From Marinobacterium sp. xm-d-530 (lineage in GTDB: Bacteria; Pseudomonadota; Gammaproteobacteria; Pseudomonadales; Balneatricaceae): DNA of 8,411 nucleotides. Under the pieces are notes generated by a model. The model saw only the letters and a list, made by a program, of their open reading frames with translations. It was not told where the DNA came from and did no database searches. A program made the translations under genes and the position numbers. Every line of letters starts with the position of its first letter. Within the stretch, counting starts at the first letter, position 1. The DNA lies in assembly GCA_949499045.1 (NCBI GenBank), contig CATEEE010000010.1:1-8411 (forward strand), in the 5' to 3' direction. Below, piece after piece: positions 1 to 6,662 of the stretch.

Positions 1-959
1 GCCATGATGTTAGCTTCGTCATCATTGGTTAGGGCACAAAATACATCGACATCATCGATGTTCTCTTCTAGAAGCAGTTCGGAGTCAGAGGCACTGCCGT
101 GCAATACGATGGTGCGGTTTAGGTCGCGTGCCAGGTGGTTGCATCGATCAAGGTTGCGTTCAATCAACTTAACTTGGAAGTCATCCTCAATCGACTCGGC
201 TAGACGGAATCCGATGTTCCCGCCGCCAGCAATCATGATGCGCTTGTAAGGGTTGTCTAATCGGCGAAGTTCACCCATAACTGAGCGAATATCCCCCGCA
301 GCGGCAATAAAGAAGACCTCATCGTCCGCCTCAATTACAGTATCGCCGGTTGGAATAATAGGACGATCCTGTCTGAAAATGGCTGCTACACGGGTATCGA
401 CATTGGGCATGTGCGCTCTGAGTAGAGCGATTTCACGACCAACTAAAGGTCCGCCGTAGTAGGCTTTTACCGCAACCAGTTGCGCGGCACCATCGGCAAA
501 ATCAAGAACCTGTAGAGCCCCGGGGTGATGAATCATTCGCGCAATGTGTTGTGTGACCAAGTGCTCAGGGCTGATCAAAACATCAATAGGGATGCCGGCC
601 ACGTTGTTCTCTTTTTGTGTATTGAATAGCTTACCTTCAGAGTAGTTGTAAGCTTGGTCGCGAACACGGGCGATTAACTTGGGCACGCGAAAGTGTGACC
701 AGGCTACCTGACAGGCGACCATGTTGATCTCGTCTGAGTTGGTCACTGCGATCAGCATGTCGGCATCTTCCACGCCAGCGCTATGTAAAATAGTGGGTAG
801 GGATGCTTGTCCTTCTACAGTACGAATATCGAGGCGATCAGCGAGCTCTCTGAGTCTTGGGCCATCGACATCGATGACCGTAATATCGTTAGATTCGCTG
901 GCGAGATGCTCTGCGAGTGAGCCACCAACTTGTCCTGCACCCAGAATAACAACGTTCAT
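1..959 (-). CDS. trkA: Trk system potassium uptake protein TrkA (3' end missing)
   Basis: Peripheral membrane, NAD(H)-binding regulatory subunit of the Trk potassium transporter; it sits on the cytoplasmic face of TrkH/TrkG and gates K+ uptake. About 319 residues are visible of roughly 458 in E. coli; the missing C-terminus lies beyond the left edge. The reading starts at ATG 959-957. The first Rossmann domain opens with ILGAGQVGG (residues 5-13; GxGxxG glycines 7, 9, 12) and has an acidic residue ending strand 2 (D30). The stretch ALQV...VKAYYGGPL matches the first TrkA_C region, and the second Rossmann repeat begins near residue 241 (IMIAGGGNIG). Similarity to E. coli TrkA is visible along the whole length. 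It lies 7 bp after rsmB, so it is probably the last gene of the def-fmt-rsmB-trkA unit. The Shine-Dalgarno is weak: AGAGG sits about 12 nt upstream, inside the end of rsmB. The identification is secure. Confidence 0.97.
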   Translation of the reverse strand, partial: MNVVILGAGQVGGSLAEHLASESNDITVIDVDGPRLRELADRLDIRTVEGQASLPTILHSAGVEDADMLIAVTNSDEINMVACQVAWSHFRVPKLIARVRDQAYNYSEGKLFNTQKENNVAGIPIDVLISPEHLVTQHIARMIHHPGALQVLDFADGAAQLVAVKAYYGGPLVGREIALLRAHMPNVDTRVAAIFRQDRPIIPTGDTVIEADDEVFFIAAAGDIRSVMGELRRLDNPYKRIMIAGGGNIGFRLAESIEDDFQVKLIERNLDRCNHLARDLNRTIVLHGSASDSELLLEENIDDVDVFCALTNDDEANIM

Positions 960-966
960 GTAACGC

Positions 967-2277
967 TTAAGCCTCTTCTATTCGCTTGATACGGGCGTAG
1001 TAGAAGCCATCATGGCCTCCATTTTGTGGAAAAAGCTGCCGGCCGGCAGGTCTCTCGATACCCCATTCAGCGACTATTTTGCACTCTTTAGCATCCGAGT
1101 GCTCTTTTAAAAATCGTTCGACAACACGCTCATTCTCTTGTGTGAACACAGAGCAAGTTGCATAAAGCAATGTACCACCTGGCTTGAGCATATCCCATAG
1201 GTTATTAAGGATCTCAATTTGGGTCGTAGCCAGGCCGAGCAGATCTTCATTACGACGCAGAACCTTGATGTCTGGATTGCGACGAATGACACCGGTTGCA
1301 CTGCAGGGTGCATCAACCAAAATGCGATCGTAAGCGTCACCGCTCCACCAATCACGCTGTGCAGCATCACCGACAATGACGCCAGCACTTAGCTCTAGTC
1401 GTTCTAAATTCTCTTCGATGCGGGCAACTCGGCGAGGCTCGAGTTCCAGTGCATCAATCTCGATGTCATCTTTCAGTTCAAGAAGGTGACAGAGTTTGCC
1501 ACCCGGTGCAGCACAGGCATCAAGGATACGTTCACCCGCTTCTACGCCGAGCAGTTCTGCCGCCAGTTGCGCTGCTTCATCTTGAACAGAGACGTGCCCT
1601 TCTGCAAAGTGTGGCAATTTATCCACAGAGCAGGGAGTAGTTAGGTAAATAGCATCGCTAGAAAACACTCCTGCGTTCGCTTCGATCCCTGAACTGTTGA
1701 GAATATTAAGGTAGGTATCACGATCGCTTTTCGCACGATTGACCCTTAGACACATCGGTGGACTCTGATCGTTCTCAGCCATTAAGTCCTGCCAGTGGTC
1801 GGGCCAATTGTGCTTTAGTTTGGCGATCATCCACTCAGGATGATTCCAGCGGCCAGTCTCCGTCTGTTGGATGTCCGCTTCTAAGCTATCCTTCTCACGC
1901 TGGTAACGACGCAATACCGCATTCAACAGTTTGGCGGCCCAAGGCTTATCCATCTGTTTAGCACCTTCAACGGTCTCGTTGATGACAGCATGTTCAGCCG
2001 TTGCAAGGTGTCTCAACTGATAGAGTGCACTTAATAGAAGGGCGTAGACGTCAGTGTCTTCCTCTCTAAACGGCTTACGTAAACACTCACGGCTGATCGC
2101 TTCAAGCTGAGGGTAAAAACGCAGCGTTCCGTAGCAGATCTCCTGAAACAGAGCGCGATCACGAGGCTCTACACGAGAGAGCATGCCTGGCAGTCGGCTT
2201 GATAGGGAACCGTTGTGTTGTAAAAGCTGCGTTAGAAAGACAGCAACTTGCACCCTTAGGTTGGTAGAATTATTCAA
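967..2277 (-). CDS. rsmB: 16S rRNA (cytosine(967)-C(5))-methyltransferase RsmB
   Basis: S-adenosylmethionine-dependent RNA methyltransferase (Fmu/Sun family) that makes m5C967 in 16S rRNA. The product is 436 aa, against 429 in E. coli. Residues 1-140 form the NusB-like RNA-binding domain (ETVEGAK at 101-107, KLLNAVLRR at 116-124). The catalytic domain carries the SAM motif LDACAAPGGK (252-261), motif IV DAPCSATGVIRR (322-333, Cys325) and motif VI YATCSVFTQEN (372-382). Cys375 is the expected nucleophile, and Cys325 and Cys375 fall at the same numbers as in E. coli. The start is taken as TTG 2277-2275: there is no in-frame ATG near the N-terminus, an in-frame TAG lies 15 nt upstream, GAGGG sits 8 nt before the TTG, and the following NLR aligns with the E. 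coli N-terminus. The gene overlaps the end of fmt by 8 bp, which suggests translational coupling. Confidence 0.97.
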   Translation of the reverse strand: MNNSTNLRVQVAVFLTQLLQHNGSLSSRLPGMLSRVEPRDRALFQEICYGTLRFYPQLEAISRECLRKPFREEDTDVYALLLSALYQLRHLATAEHAVINETVEGAKQMDKPWAAKLLNAVLRRYQREKDSLEADIQQTETGRWNHPEWMIAKLKHNWPDHWQDLMAENDQSPPMCLRVNRAKSDRDTYLNILNSSGIEANAGVFSSDAIYLTTPCSVDKLPHFAEGHVSVQDEAAQLAAELLGVEAGERILDACAAPGGKLCHLLELKDDIEIDALELEPRRVARIEENLERLELSAGVIVGDAAQRDWWSGDAYDRILVDAPCSATGVIRRNPDIKVLRRNEDLLGLATTQIEILNNLWDMLKPGGTLLYATCSVFTQENERVVERFLKEHSDAKECKIVAEWGIERPAGRQLFPQNGGHDGFYYARIKRIEEA

Positions 2278-3202
2278 AGCACATACCCTCTACAAACGGA
2301 TGGTTGTTTGAATTGAGTAGGGCCGATGCTTCCGTTGCGCGTCCGCCTGGCATTTGAATGGTTTTGATCAGTAGAGAACCCTCGCCACAACCGATCAGAA
2401 CTCCCTGTTTATCGGCTTTAATCAGCGCGCCAGCTTCACCAGTTTCCGATTGTGCTTGTGCTTTCCAGATTCGCACACTTTTATCCTCTAATGAGGTATA
2501 AGCGACTGGCCAAGGGGAGAGACCGCGAACTTGGCGTGCGATTGCTTCAGCCGATTGGTTCCAGTCGATTTTACCCTCAGCTTTCTCAAGTTTATTGGCA
2601 TAGTTCGCTAACGCATCGTCTTGAACTTCTGGAGTCAGCTCGCCTGATAACAGCGCCGGAAGTTGCTCAACCAGCATGTTGGAGCCTAACACCGCTAATC
2701 GATCATGCAGTTCGCCACTGCTCTCTTGTGCATCAATTGGCGTGAATACCTTAGCGAGCATCGGCCCAGTATCAAGACCAGCTTCCATCTGCATTAGCGT
2801 TACACCGGTCTCTGGGTCACCGGCCAGTAGTGCGCGGTGGATCGGAGCAGCGCCACGCCAGCGGGGTAAAATAGAAGCGTGTACGTTAACGCAACCCAGT
2901 TTAGGTGTATCTAAAACAACCTGCGGCAGTATCAAGCCGTAGGCAACAACAATCATTAAATCAGCGTCGATTGCGGCCAATTCCTCTTGAGCCGCTTCAT
3001 CACGCAATGAGAGTGGTTGAAAGACTGGGATGTTGGCTTCCAATGCGATCTGCTTAACCGGACTTGCCTGTAATTTTCTTCCGCGGCCCGCTGGACGATC
3101 AGGTTGGGTGTAAACGGCCACCACATTAAAGCTGGCATCAATCAGAGCCTTTAAATGTGAAGCGGCAAAATCGGGAGTACCGGCAAAAATAATTTTAGAC
3201 AA
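2270..3202 (-). CDS. fmt: Methionyl-tRNA formyltransferase
   Basis: Cytoplasmic enzyme that transfers a formyl group from 10-formyl-tetrahydrofolate to Met-tRNA(fMet), producing the initiator used at bacterial start codons. It is 310 aa long (E. coli 315). The N-terminal formyltransferase Rossmann domain shows IIFAGTPDFA (4-13), the Q-P-D-R-P-AGRG loop (33-41) and the catalytic site NVHASILPRWRGAAP (106-120), with Asn106 and His108. Asp144 lies in GLDTGPML, at the same numbers as in E. coli. The C-terminal tRNA-binding barrel covers about residues 205-310 (YANKLEKAEGKIDW, then LSPWP). The start is TTG 3202-3200: no ATG or GTG fits, an in-frame TAG lies 12 nt upstream, and AGGA is placed 7 nt before the TTG. 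An ATT two codons further upstream is a less likely start. It follows def after 57 bp containing a strong hairpin, and its end overlaps rsmB. Confidence 0.98.
   Translation of the reverse strand: MSKIIFAGTPDFAASHLKALIDASFNVVAVYTQPDRPAGRGRKLQASPVKQIALEANIPVFQPLSLRDEAAQEELAAIDADLMIVVAYGLILPQVVLDTPKLGCVNVHASILPRWRGAAPIHRALLAGDPETGVTLMQMEAGLDTGPMLAKVFTPIDAQESSGELHDRLAVLGSNMLVEQLPALLSGELTPEVQDDALANYANKLEKAEGKIDWNQSAEAIARQVRGLSPWPVAYTSLEDKSVRIWKAQAQSETGEAGALIKADKQGVLIGCGEGSLLIKTIQMPGGRATEASALLNSNNHPFVEGMCFE
2286..2290 (-). promoter_or_regulatory. Shine-Dalgarno of rsmB, supports TTG start
   Basis: GAGGG on the minus strand, inside the last codons of fmt, 8 nt before TTG 2277-2275. The spacing is near ideal. 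Together with the upstream in-frame TAG, it fixes the non-ATG start of rsmB. Confidence 0.65.
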
Positions 3203-3209
3203 TTCAATA

Positions 3210-3213
3210 TCCT
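3210..3213 (-). promoter_or_regulatory. Shine-Dalgarno of fmt, supports TTG start
   Basis: AGGA on the minus strand, 7 nt before TTG 3202-3200 and only 8 nt after the 11-bp perfect stem of the upstream hairpin. Folding of that hairpin would leave the site free but very close to the stem base. Confidence 0.55.
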
Positions 3214-3219
3214 AAAATG

Positions 3220-3254
3220 AAACAGGCTTGCCAAGGTGAGCGGCAAGCCTGTCT
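3220..3254 (-). terminator. Hairpin between def and fmt; possible attenuator or partial terminator
   Basis: On the minus strand ACAGGCTTGCC (3252-3242) pairs perfectly with GGCAAGCCTGT (3232-3222) around a 9-nt loop. One G·U and one A-U pair extend the stem to 13 bp. It is followed by TTCATTTT, a T-rich but interrupted tract, so the structure resembles a weak rho-independent terminator. It lies inside what looks like one operon, so partial termination, an RNA-processing or stability element, or modulation of fmt translation are all possible. The inverted repeat is seen directly; the function is inferred. Confidence 0.55.
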
Positions 3255-3259
3255 GATCT

Positions 3260-3775
3260 TTAAGCCTGTGCGGCTTCTAACTTATGTTTCTTCTCAAGTT
3301 TTCCGCGGATTCGATCGCGTTTTAATCTTGAGATATGGTCAACAAACAACTTGCCGTTTAGATGGTCCAGCTCGTGCTGAATACAGACCGCGAGTAAACC
3401 CTCGGCGATTAACTCATAAGGCTCGCCATCACGACCAACAGCGTTCAGCTTAACGCGCTCTGGACGAACAACGTTTTCGTAGAAACCAGGGACAGAGAGG
3501 CAGCCCTCTTGCATCTGCTCAGTCTCGTCGGTTAATACTTCAAAAGAGGGGTTAATAAGAACCAGCGGCTCATTACCCTCTTCGGATATATCGATTACAA
3601 CGATCTGTTTGTGGATATTGACCTGGGTGGCGGCCAAGCCAATTCCCGGTGCGTCGTACATGGTTTCAAACATGTCATCGATGATCTTACGTATCTCATC
3701 GTCGACCTTCTCGACCGGCTCAGCAATGGTGCGCAGGCGCGGGTCTGGAAACTCTAAAATTTTAAGCAGTGCCAT
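3260..3775 (-). CDS. def: Peptide deformylase
   Basis: Metalloenzyme (usually Fe2+) that removes the N-terminal formyl group from nascent polypeptides at the ribosome exit. At 171 aa it matches the type I, E. coli-like enzyme. All three family motifs are present: GIGLAATQ (44-51), EGCLS (90-94, with metal ligand Cys92) and HELDH (134-138, with ligands His134 and His138 and catalytic Glu135). The lysine- and arginine-rich C-terminal helix (about 150-168) corresponds to the E. coli extension that binds the ribosome near the exit tunnel. The start is ATG 3775-3773, which aligns with other Def N-termini; a GAGAG about 13 nt upstream is a poor Shine-Dalgarno. It is the first gene of the leftward unit, facing away from the LysM gene, and is paired as usual with fmt, whose modification it reverses. 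Confidence 0.98.
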   Translation of the reverse strand: MALLKILEFPDPRLRTIAEPVEKVDDEIRKIIDDMFETMYDAPGIGLAATQVNIHKQIVVIDISEEGNEPLVLINPSFEVLTDETEQMQEGCLSVPGFYENVVRPERVKLNAVGRDGEPYELIAEGLLAVCIQHELDHLNGKLFVDHISRLKRDRIRGKLEKKHKLEAAQA

Positions 3776-3814
3776 ACCGTTTGGTGATCTCTCTCAATTC
3801 GATAGCTAGTAACA

Positions 3815-3843
3815 TTGTTAATATTGTCTATTATACCTATTAG
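3815..3843 (+). promoter_or_regulatory. Possible promoter for the LysM/TsaP-like gene
   Basis: TTGTTA (3815-3820) and TATTAG (3838-3843) are 17 bp apart, each matching the sigma-70 consensus at four of six positions. The pair overlaps the def -10 box on the other strand, so the two divergent promoters would compete for the same DNA. The evidence is weak and the call is tentative. Confidence 0.25.
3830..3835 (-). promoter_or_regulatory. Probable -10 box of the def operon promoter
   Basis: A perfect TATAAT on the minus strand in the divergent intergenic region, about 55 nt upstream of the def ATG. No good -35 lies at the standard distance: the hexamer 17 nt upstream is CATGCA, and there is no TGn extension. 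An activator might help, or the match may be fortuitous in AT-rich DNA. The location and orientation are what a def-fmt-rsmB-trkA promoter would need. Confidence 0.45.
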
Positions 3844-3914
3844 TACTCTGTTTGCATGTGATACAAGCGATGCAGTGCAATCGAATAGATAAGCGTCAAA
3901 CGCTGAAGGACAGT

Positions 3915-4937
3915 ATGTTTAAACGGATAAAACAGATCGCCGCCGTTGCATTGGGTGTAACCTCTTTGCTGACCCAAGCTGATACCATCAAATTGGCGCA
4001 AGATGCACCCTCTGAATACACCGTTGTCAAAGGGGACACTCTTTGGGATATCTCAGCTCGTTTTTTGAAAAGTCCTTGGTTGTGGCCTAAGGTTTGGGAG
4101 GTCAACTCGCAGATCTATAACCCTCATCTTATCTATCCAGGGGATGTCATCTATCTCTATTGGGAGAATGGTGAGCCGCGTCTGGGTCGTAAGCCGGGTA
4201 CTGTGGTGTTAACACCCGAGGTTAAAACCGTACCACGTGAAGAGGCCGTTACTTCTATTCCACTGCGTGATGTTCAAGCTTTTCTCAATGATAGTCGGGT
4301 CGTTGATGATCAAATGTTAACCGATGCACCCTACGTGCTCGGTGGAAAAAATCAGCGTATCCTCGCGGCAAATGACGACCGGGTCTATGTTCGTGGTGAG
4401 CTGTTAGATAATAGCCGCCAACAGTCACTTTACCGCCCTTTAACTCAGTATGTTGATCCCAATACGGGTGAGTCTTTGGGTTATGAGCTTCACCGCGTTG
4501 CAGATGCGCTTGTTAGCGCATCTGAGAACGACATGATCAGTGTCGATATTCGCAACAGCCTCGAAGAGGTGCGTTTAAAAGATGTTCTGATACCAACTGG
4601 GGAATCGCCACTGGTTACTCGTTTCATGCCGCGCCCTGGTCCTGAGCTTAGAAATGTTGAAGTCATTGCGGTGTTAAATGGCGTGGCCAATATTGGTCAA
4701 TTCAACAGCGTCACCATTAATGCCGGTGAGCGAGAGGGCATAGAGCCAGGCAGTGTCTATGCGATCTACAATCGTGGCGAAGAGATTCGTGACCCTAAAA
4801 CAGGCGAGAAACTCCAATTGCCAGCAGAGCGTGCCGGTGAGTTGATGGTCTACAAAACCTTCGATAAGGTCAGCTATGCGCTGGTGATGCGTGCAACCGA
4901 AGTGATTCAGGTCGGCGATCCGCTTCGTCAGCCTTAA
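3915..4937 (+). CDS. tsaP: Secreted LysM-domain protein, TsaP-like
   Basis: The product is 340 aa from ATG 3915. This start is preferred over the upstream in-frame ATG at 3852 because AAGGA (3906-3910) precedes it and because a clear signal peptide then begins at residue 1 (MFKRIKQ, hydrophobic core 8-19, likely cleavage after Ala22). The AAGGA spacing of 4 nt is short. A single LysM peptidoglycan-binding domain spans residues 35-82: YTVVKGDTLWDIS, a WLWPKVW segment, NPHLIYPGDVIYL. The remaining 250 residues have no motif I can name with certainty; TsaP proteins carry a FlgT-C-like region there. The position between def and dprA matches the Pseudomonas gene PA0020, annotated TsaP, a periplasmic peptidoglycan-binding partner of the type IV pilus secretin PilQ. 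The LysM and secretion calls are firm; the pilus role is inferred from family and position. It reads divergently from def and is followed after 54 bp by dprA. Confidence 0.85.
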   Translation: MFKRIKQIAAVALGVTSLLTQADTIKLAQDAPSEYTVVKGDTLWDISARFLKSPWLWPKVWEVNSQIYNPHLIYPGDVIYLYWENGEPRLGRKPGTVVLTPEVKTVPREEAVTSIPLRDVQAFLNDSRVVDDQMLTDAPYVLGGKNQRILAANDDRVYVRGELLDNSRQQSLYRPLTQYVDPNTGESLGYELHRVADALVSASENDMISVDIRNSLEEVRLKDVLIPTGESPLVTRFMPRPGPELRNVEVIAVLNGVANIGQFNSVTINAGEREGIEPGSVYAIYNRGEEIRDPKTGEKLQLPAERAGELMVYKTFDKVSYALVMRATEVIQVGDPLRQP

Positions 4938-4981
4938 TAGCCACAATAATAGAAAATAGCTGTACAAGGATGTGCAGTATC

Positions 4982-4986
4982 AGGAG
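4982..4986 (+). promoter_or_regulatory. Shine-Dalgarno of dprA
   Basis: AGGAG 5 nt before ATG 4992. This is a strong site and fixes the start of dprA. The preceding 4960-4977 can form a small 7-bp hairpin with one G·U pair around the loop AGGA, which may be incidental. Confidence 0.6.
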
Positions 4987-4991
4987 CAAGG

Positions 4992-6065
4992 ATGCCAGCC
5001 GAATTGATCGATTGGGTTGCGCTGCGCCTTTTGGCCATGCGACCCGCTTCCAATCTGAAATTTATTAAACACTCTGACTGGCCTGAACGGTTAAAAGACT
5101 CTAAGTGTCTGGCCGAGCAGTTAGAGCTATTTAACGAAAGTCAGTACGCCGTAAAGCAGATAACATCACTGTACGATCATGCTGAAAAGCATCTAAATGT
5201 TATTAAAAGTATTGATTGTGACGTTATTAGCATCGAAGATGTTCGATATCCCCAACTTCTTAAAGCGATCTACGATCCGCCGGTAGTGCTTTTTTCTAAA
5301 GGTAATGTTCGGGCTTTGAGTGAACCTCAAGTGGCGATGGTGGGTGGGCGAAAATCGTCCAGTTTGGCACGTGCAACCGCCCAGCGATTTGCGCAAGAGT
5401 TAACACAATCGGGCGTTCATGTTACCAGCGGTTTAGCGATAGGTATCGATCACGCTGCCCATATGGGCGCAATACAAGCTGGCCCCTCAACAACAATAGC
5501 CGTAATGGCAAACGGCCCAGATCTAGTCTATCCACAGCGGCATCAGCGGCTGGCGCAACAGATCTTGGATTCTGGCGGTCTATTGGTGACCGAACAGCTC
5601 CCCGGCATCCAGCCCAGGCCCTACCTTTTTCCTGAGCGTAATCGCATCATCAGTGGCATGAGTTTGGGAACCCTAGTCGTTGAAGCCGCCATCAAGAGTG
5701 GATCGCTGGTCACAGCACGTTTGGCGTTAGAGCAGGGACGTGAGGTGTTTGCCATACCGGGTGCGATTACTAATGAGTTAGCACGAGGCTGTCACCATCT
5801 TATAAAAGAGGGGGCTCAGCTGGTTGAATCGGTCACCGATATATTGGCATCACTCTATCTGCCGCTCTCGACAGATCGTTTAGAGAAGCGACATATTGAG
5901 ACGGATAACCCAATAATTCATGCACTGAATCAACAATCCTTAACAGCGGATCAGCTTGCCGCAAAACTGACTATTCCGATTGGGCAGCTTCAAAGTCTGC
6001 TCGTGGAACTAGAAATCTCAGGAATTATTGGTCGAGAGGGAGCCCGTTACGTCGTTCTTAGGTAG
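4992..6065 (+). CDS. dprA: DNA-processing protein DprA (Smf)
   Basis: Cytoplasmic single-stranded DNA-binding protein that protects incoming DNA and loads RecA during natural transformation; also widespread in bacteria not known to transform. It is 357 aa long (E. coli 374). The N-terminal helical region (1-85) is followed by the DPPVVLFSKGN strand (95-105). The Rossmann-like DprA core (about 112-285) shows VAMVGGRKSS (114-123), SGLAIGIDHAAH (146-157), VYPQRH (179-184), FPERNRIISG (213-222), SGSLVTARLALEQGREVFAIPG (236-257) and HHLIKEGAQLV (268-278). A winged-helix DML1-like domain follows near 300-357. Several core residues differ from the usual pattern: GSR is GGR, the G-x-G of strand 4 is ANG, and SE is TE. 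The gene lies between tsaP-like and tsaC in the same direction. Whether the host is transformable cannot be judged here. Confidence 0.96.
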   Translation: MPAELIDWVALRLLAMRPASNLKFIKHSDWPERLKDSKCLAEQLELFNESQYAVKQITSLYDHAEKHLNVIKSIDCDVISIEDVRYPQLLKAIYDPPVVLFSKGNVRALSEPQVAMVGGRKSSSLARATAQRFAQELTQSGVHVTSGLAIGIDHAAHMGAIQAGPSTTIAVMANGPDLVYPQRHQRLAQQILDSGGLLVTEQLPGIQPRPYLFPERNRIISGMSLGTLVVEAAIKSGSLVTARLALEQGREVFAIPGAITNELARGCHHLIKEGAQLVESVTDILASLYLPLSTDRLEKRHIETDNPIIHALNQQSLTADQLAAKLTIPIGQLQSLLVELEISGIIGREGARYVVLR

Positions 6066-6097
6066 AATAGCGTTTTTTCCAAAGTAAGATTCTGACT

Positions 6098-6658
6098 ATG
6101 GTGAATGATTGGAGCATTAAACAGGCCGTAGAGGTGGTCCAGCAGGGCGGAGTAATTGCTTATCCGACTGAGGCGGTTTGGGGATTAGGGTGTGATCCTT
6201 GGAACGAGCAGGCAGTTAAACACTTGTTAGCCGTTAAACGTCGTCCTATGCATAAAGGCTTAATTCTGGTCGCAGCGACTATTGAGCAGGTTGAGCCACT
6301 ACTGCAGAACTTGACCGAAGAGCAGCGTCAGGTTGTTGAGGCAAGTTGGCCAGGACCGAACACCTGGTTGATACCCGATCCCGAGGAGATGATTCCTGAG
6401 TGGGTCAAAGGCGAGCACTGCTCGGTGGCTGTTCGAGTCTCAGCGCACCCTATTGTTCAAGCGCTCTGTCGTCGTGCCGATATGCCGTTGGTGTCGACTT
6501 CGGCTAACCCTTCATCTGCACAACCTGCAAGAAGTATGTTGAGAGTAAGTACTTACTTTGGAAACAGAATTAATTATCGTGTTCAGGGCGCATTAGGTGA
6601 TTCGGATCGACCATCCGTGATTCGTGATGCACTGACTGGACAGACCCTACGAGTTTAG
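6098..6658 (+). CDS. tsaC: Threonylcarbamoyl-AMP synthase TsaC (YrdC/RimN)
   Basis: Makes threonylcarbamoyl-adenylate from threonine, bicarbonate and ATP, the first step of the universal t6A37 tRNA modification; TsaB, TsaD and TsaE complete transfer to tRNA. At 186 aa it is the short, YrdC-domain-only form (E. coli 190), not the longer Sua5. Visible signatures are VIAYPTEAVWGLGCDP (19-34), the basic KRRPMHKGLILVA substrate pocket (47-59), SWPGPNTW (83-90), SVAVRVSAHP (109-118), PLVSTSANPS (130-139) and the terminal IRDALTG (175-181). The start is ATG 6098, 32 bp after dprA. The Shine-Dalgarno is weak, and the adjacent GTG at 6101 could also serve. The short gap suggests co-transcription with dprA, and hemF follows after 15 bp. 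Confidence 0.97.
   Translation: MVNDWSIKQAVEVVQQGGVIAYPTEAVWGLGCDPWNEQAVKHLLAVKRRPMHKGLILVAATIEQVEPLLQNLTEEQRQVVEASWPGPNTWLIPDPEEMIPEWVKGEHCSVAVRVSAHPIVQALCRRADMPLVSTSANPSSAQPARSMLRVSTYFGNRINYRVQGALGDSDRPSVIRDALTGQTLRV
6544..6557 (+). repeat. 14-bp perfect palindrome inside tsaC
   Basis: AGTAAGTACTTACT reads the same on both strands and lies within codons for R-V-S-T-Y near residue 150 of TsaC, about 120 bp before hemF. It has the symmetry of a dimeric-regulator operator, but no family consensus is recognised and chance is a fair explanation. Confidence 0.4.
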
Positions 6659-6662
6659 AGAC

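Noticed and set aside
3217..3453. Plus-strand open frame opposite the end of def
   Set aside because: It is antisense to the Def HELDH region, starts within the hairpin, and its translation shows no family features.
3857..3874. CRP/Vfr-like site beginning TGTGA in the LysM leader
   Set aside because: Only the left half-site matches; the second half (expected TCACA) reads CGATG.
3852..3914. N-terminal extension of the LysM protein from ATG 3852
   Set aside because: The 21 extra residues would bury the signal peptide; ATG 3915 has AAGGA upstream and a canonical signal sequence.
6040..6068. Promoter for tsaC with TAGAAT at 6063-6068
   Set aside because: No acceptable -35 hexamer at 16-18 bp; the box falls on the dprA stop codon and is likely chance.
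6066..6097. Terminator after dprA suggested by the T-run at 6073-6078
   Set aside because: No stem precedes the T-run, and tsaC follows in the same direction after 32 bp.
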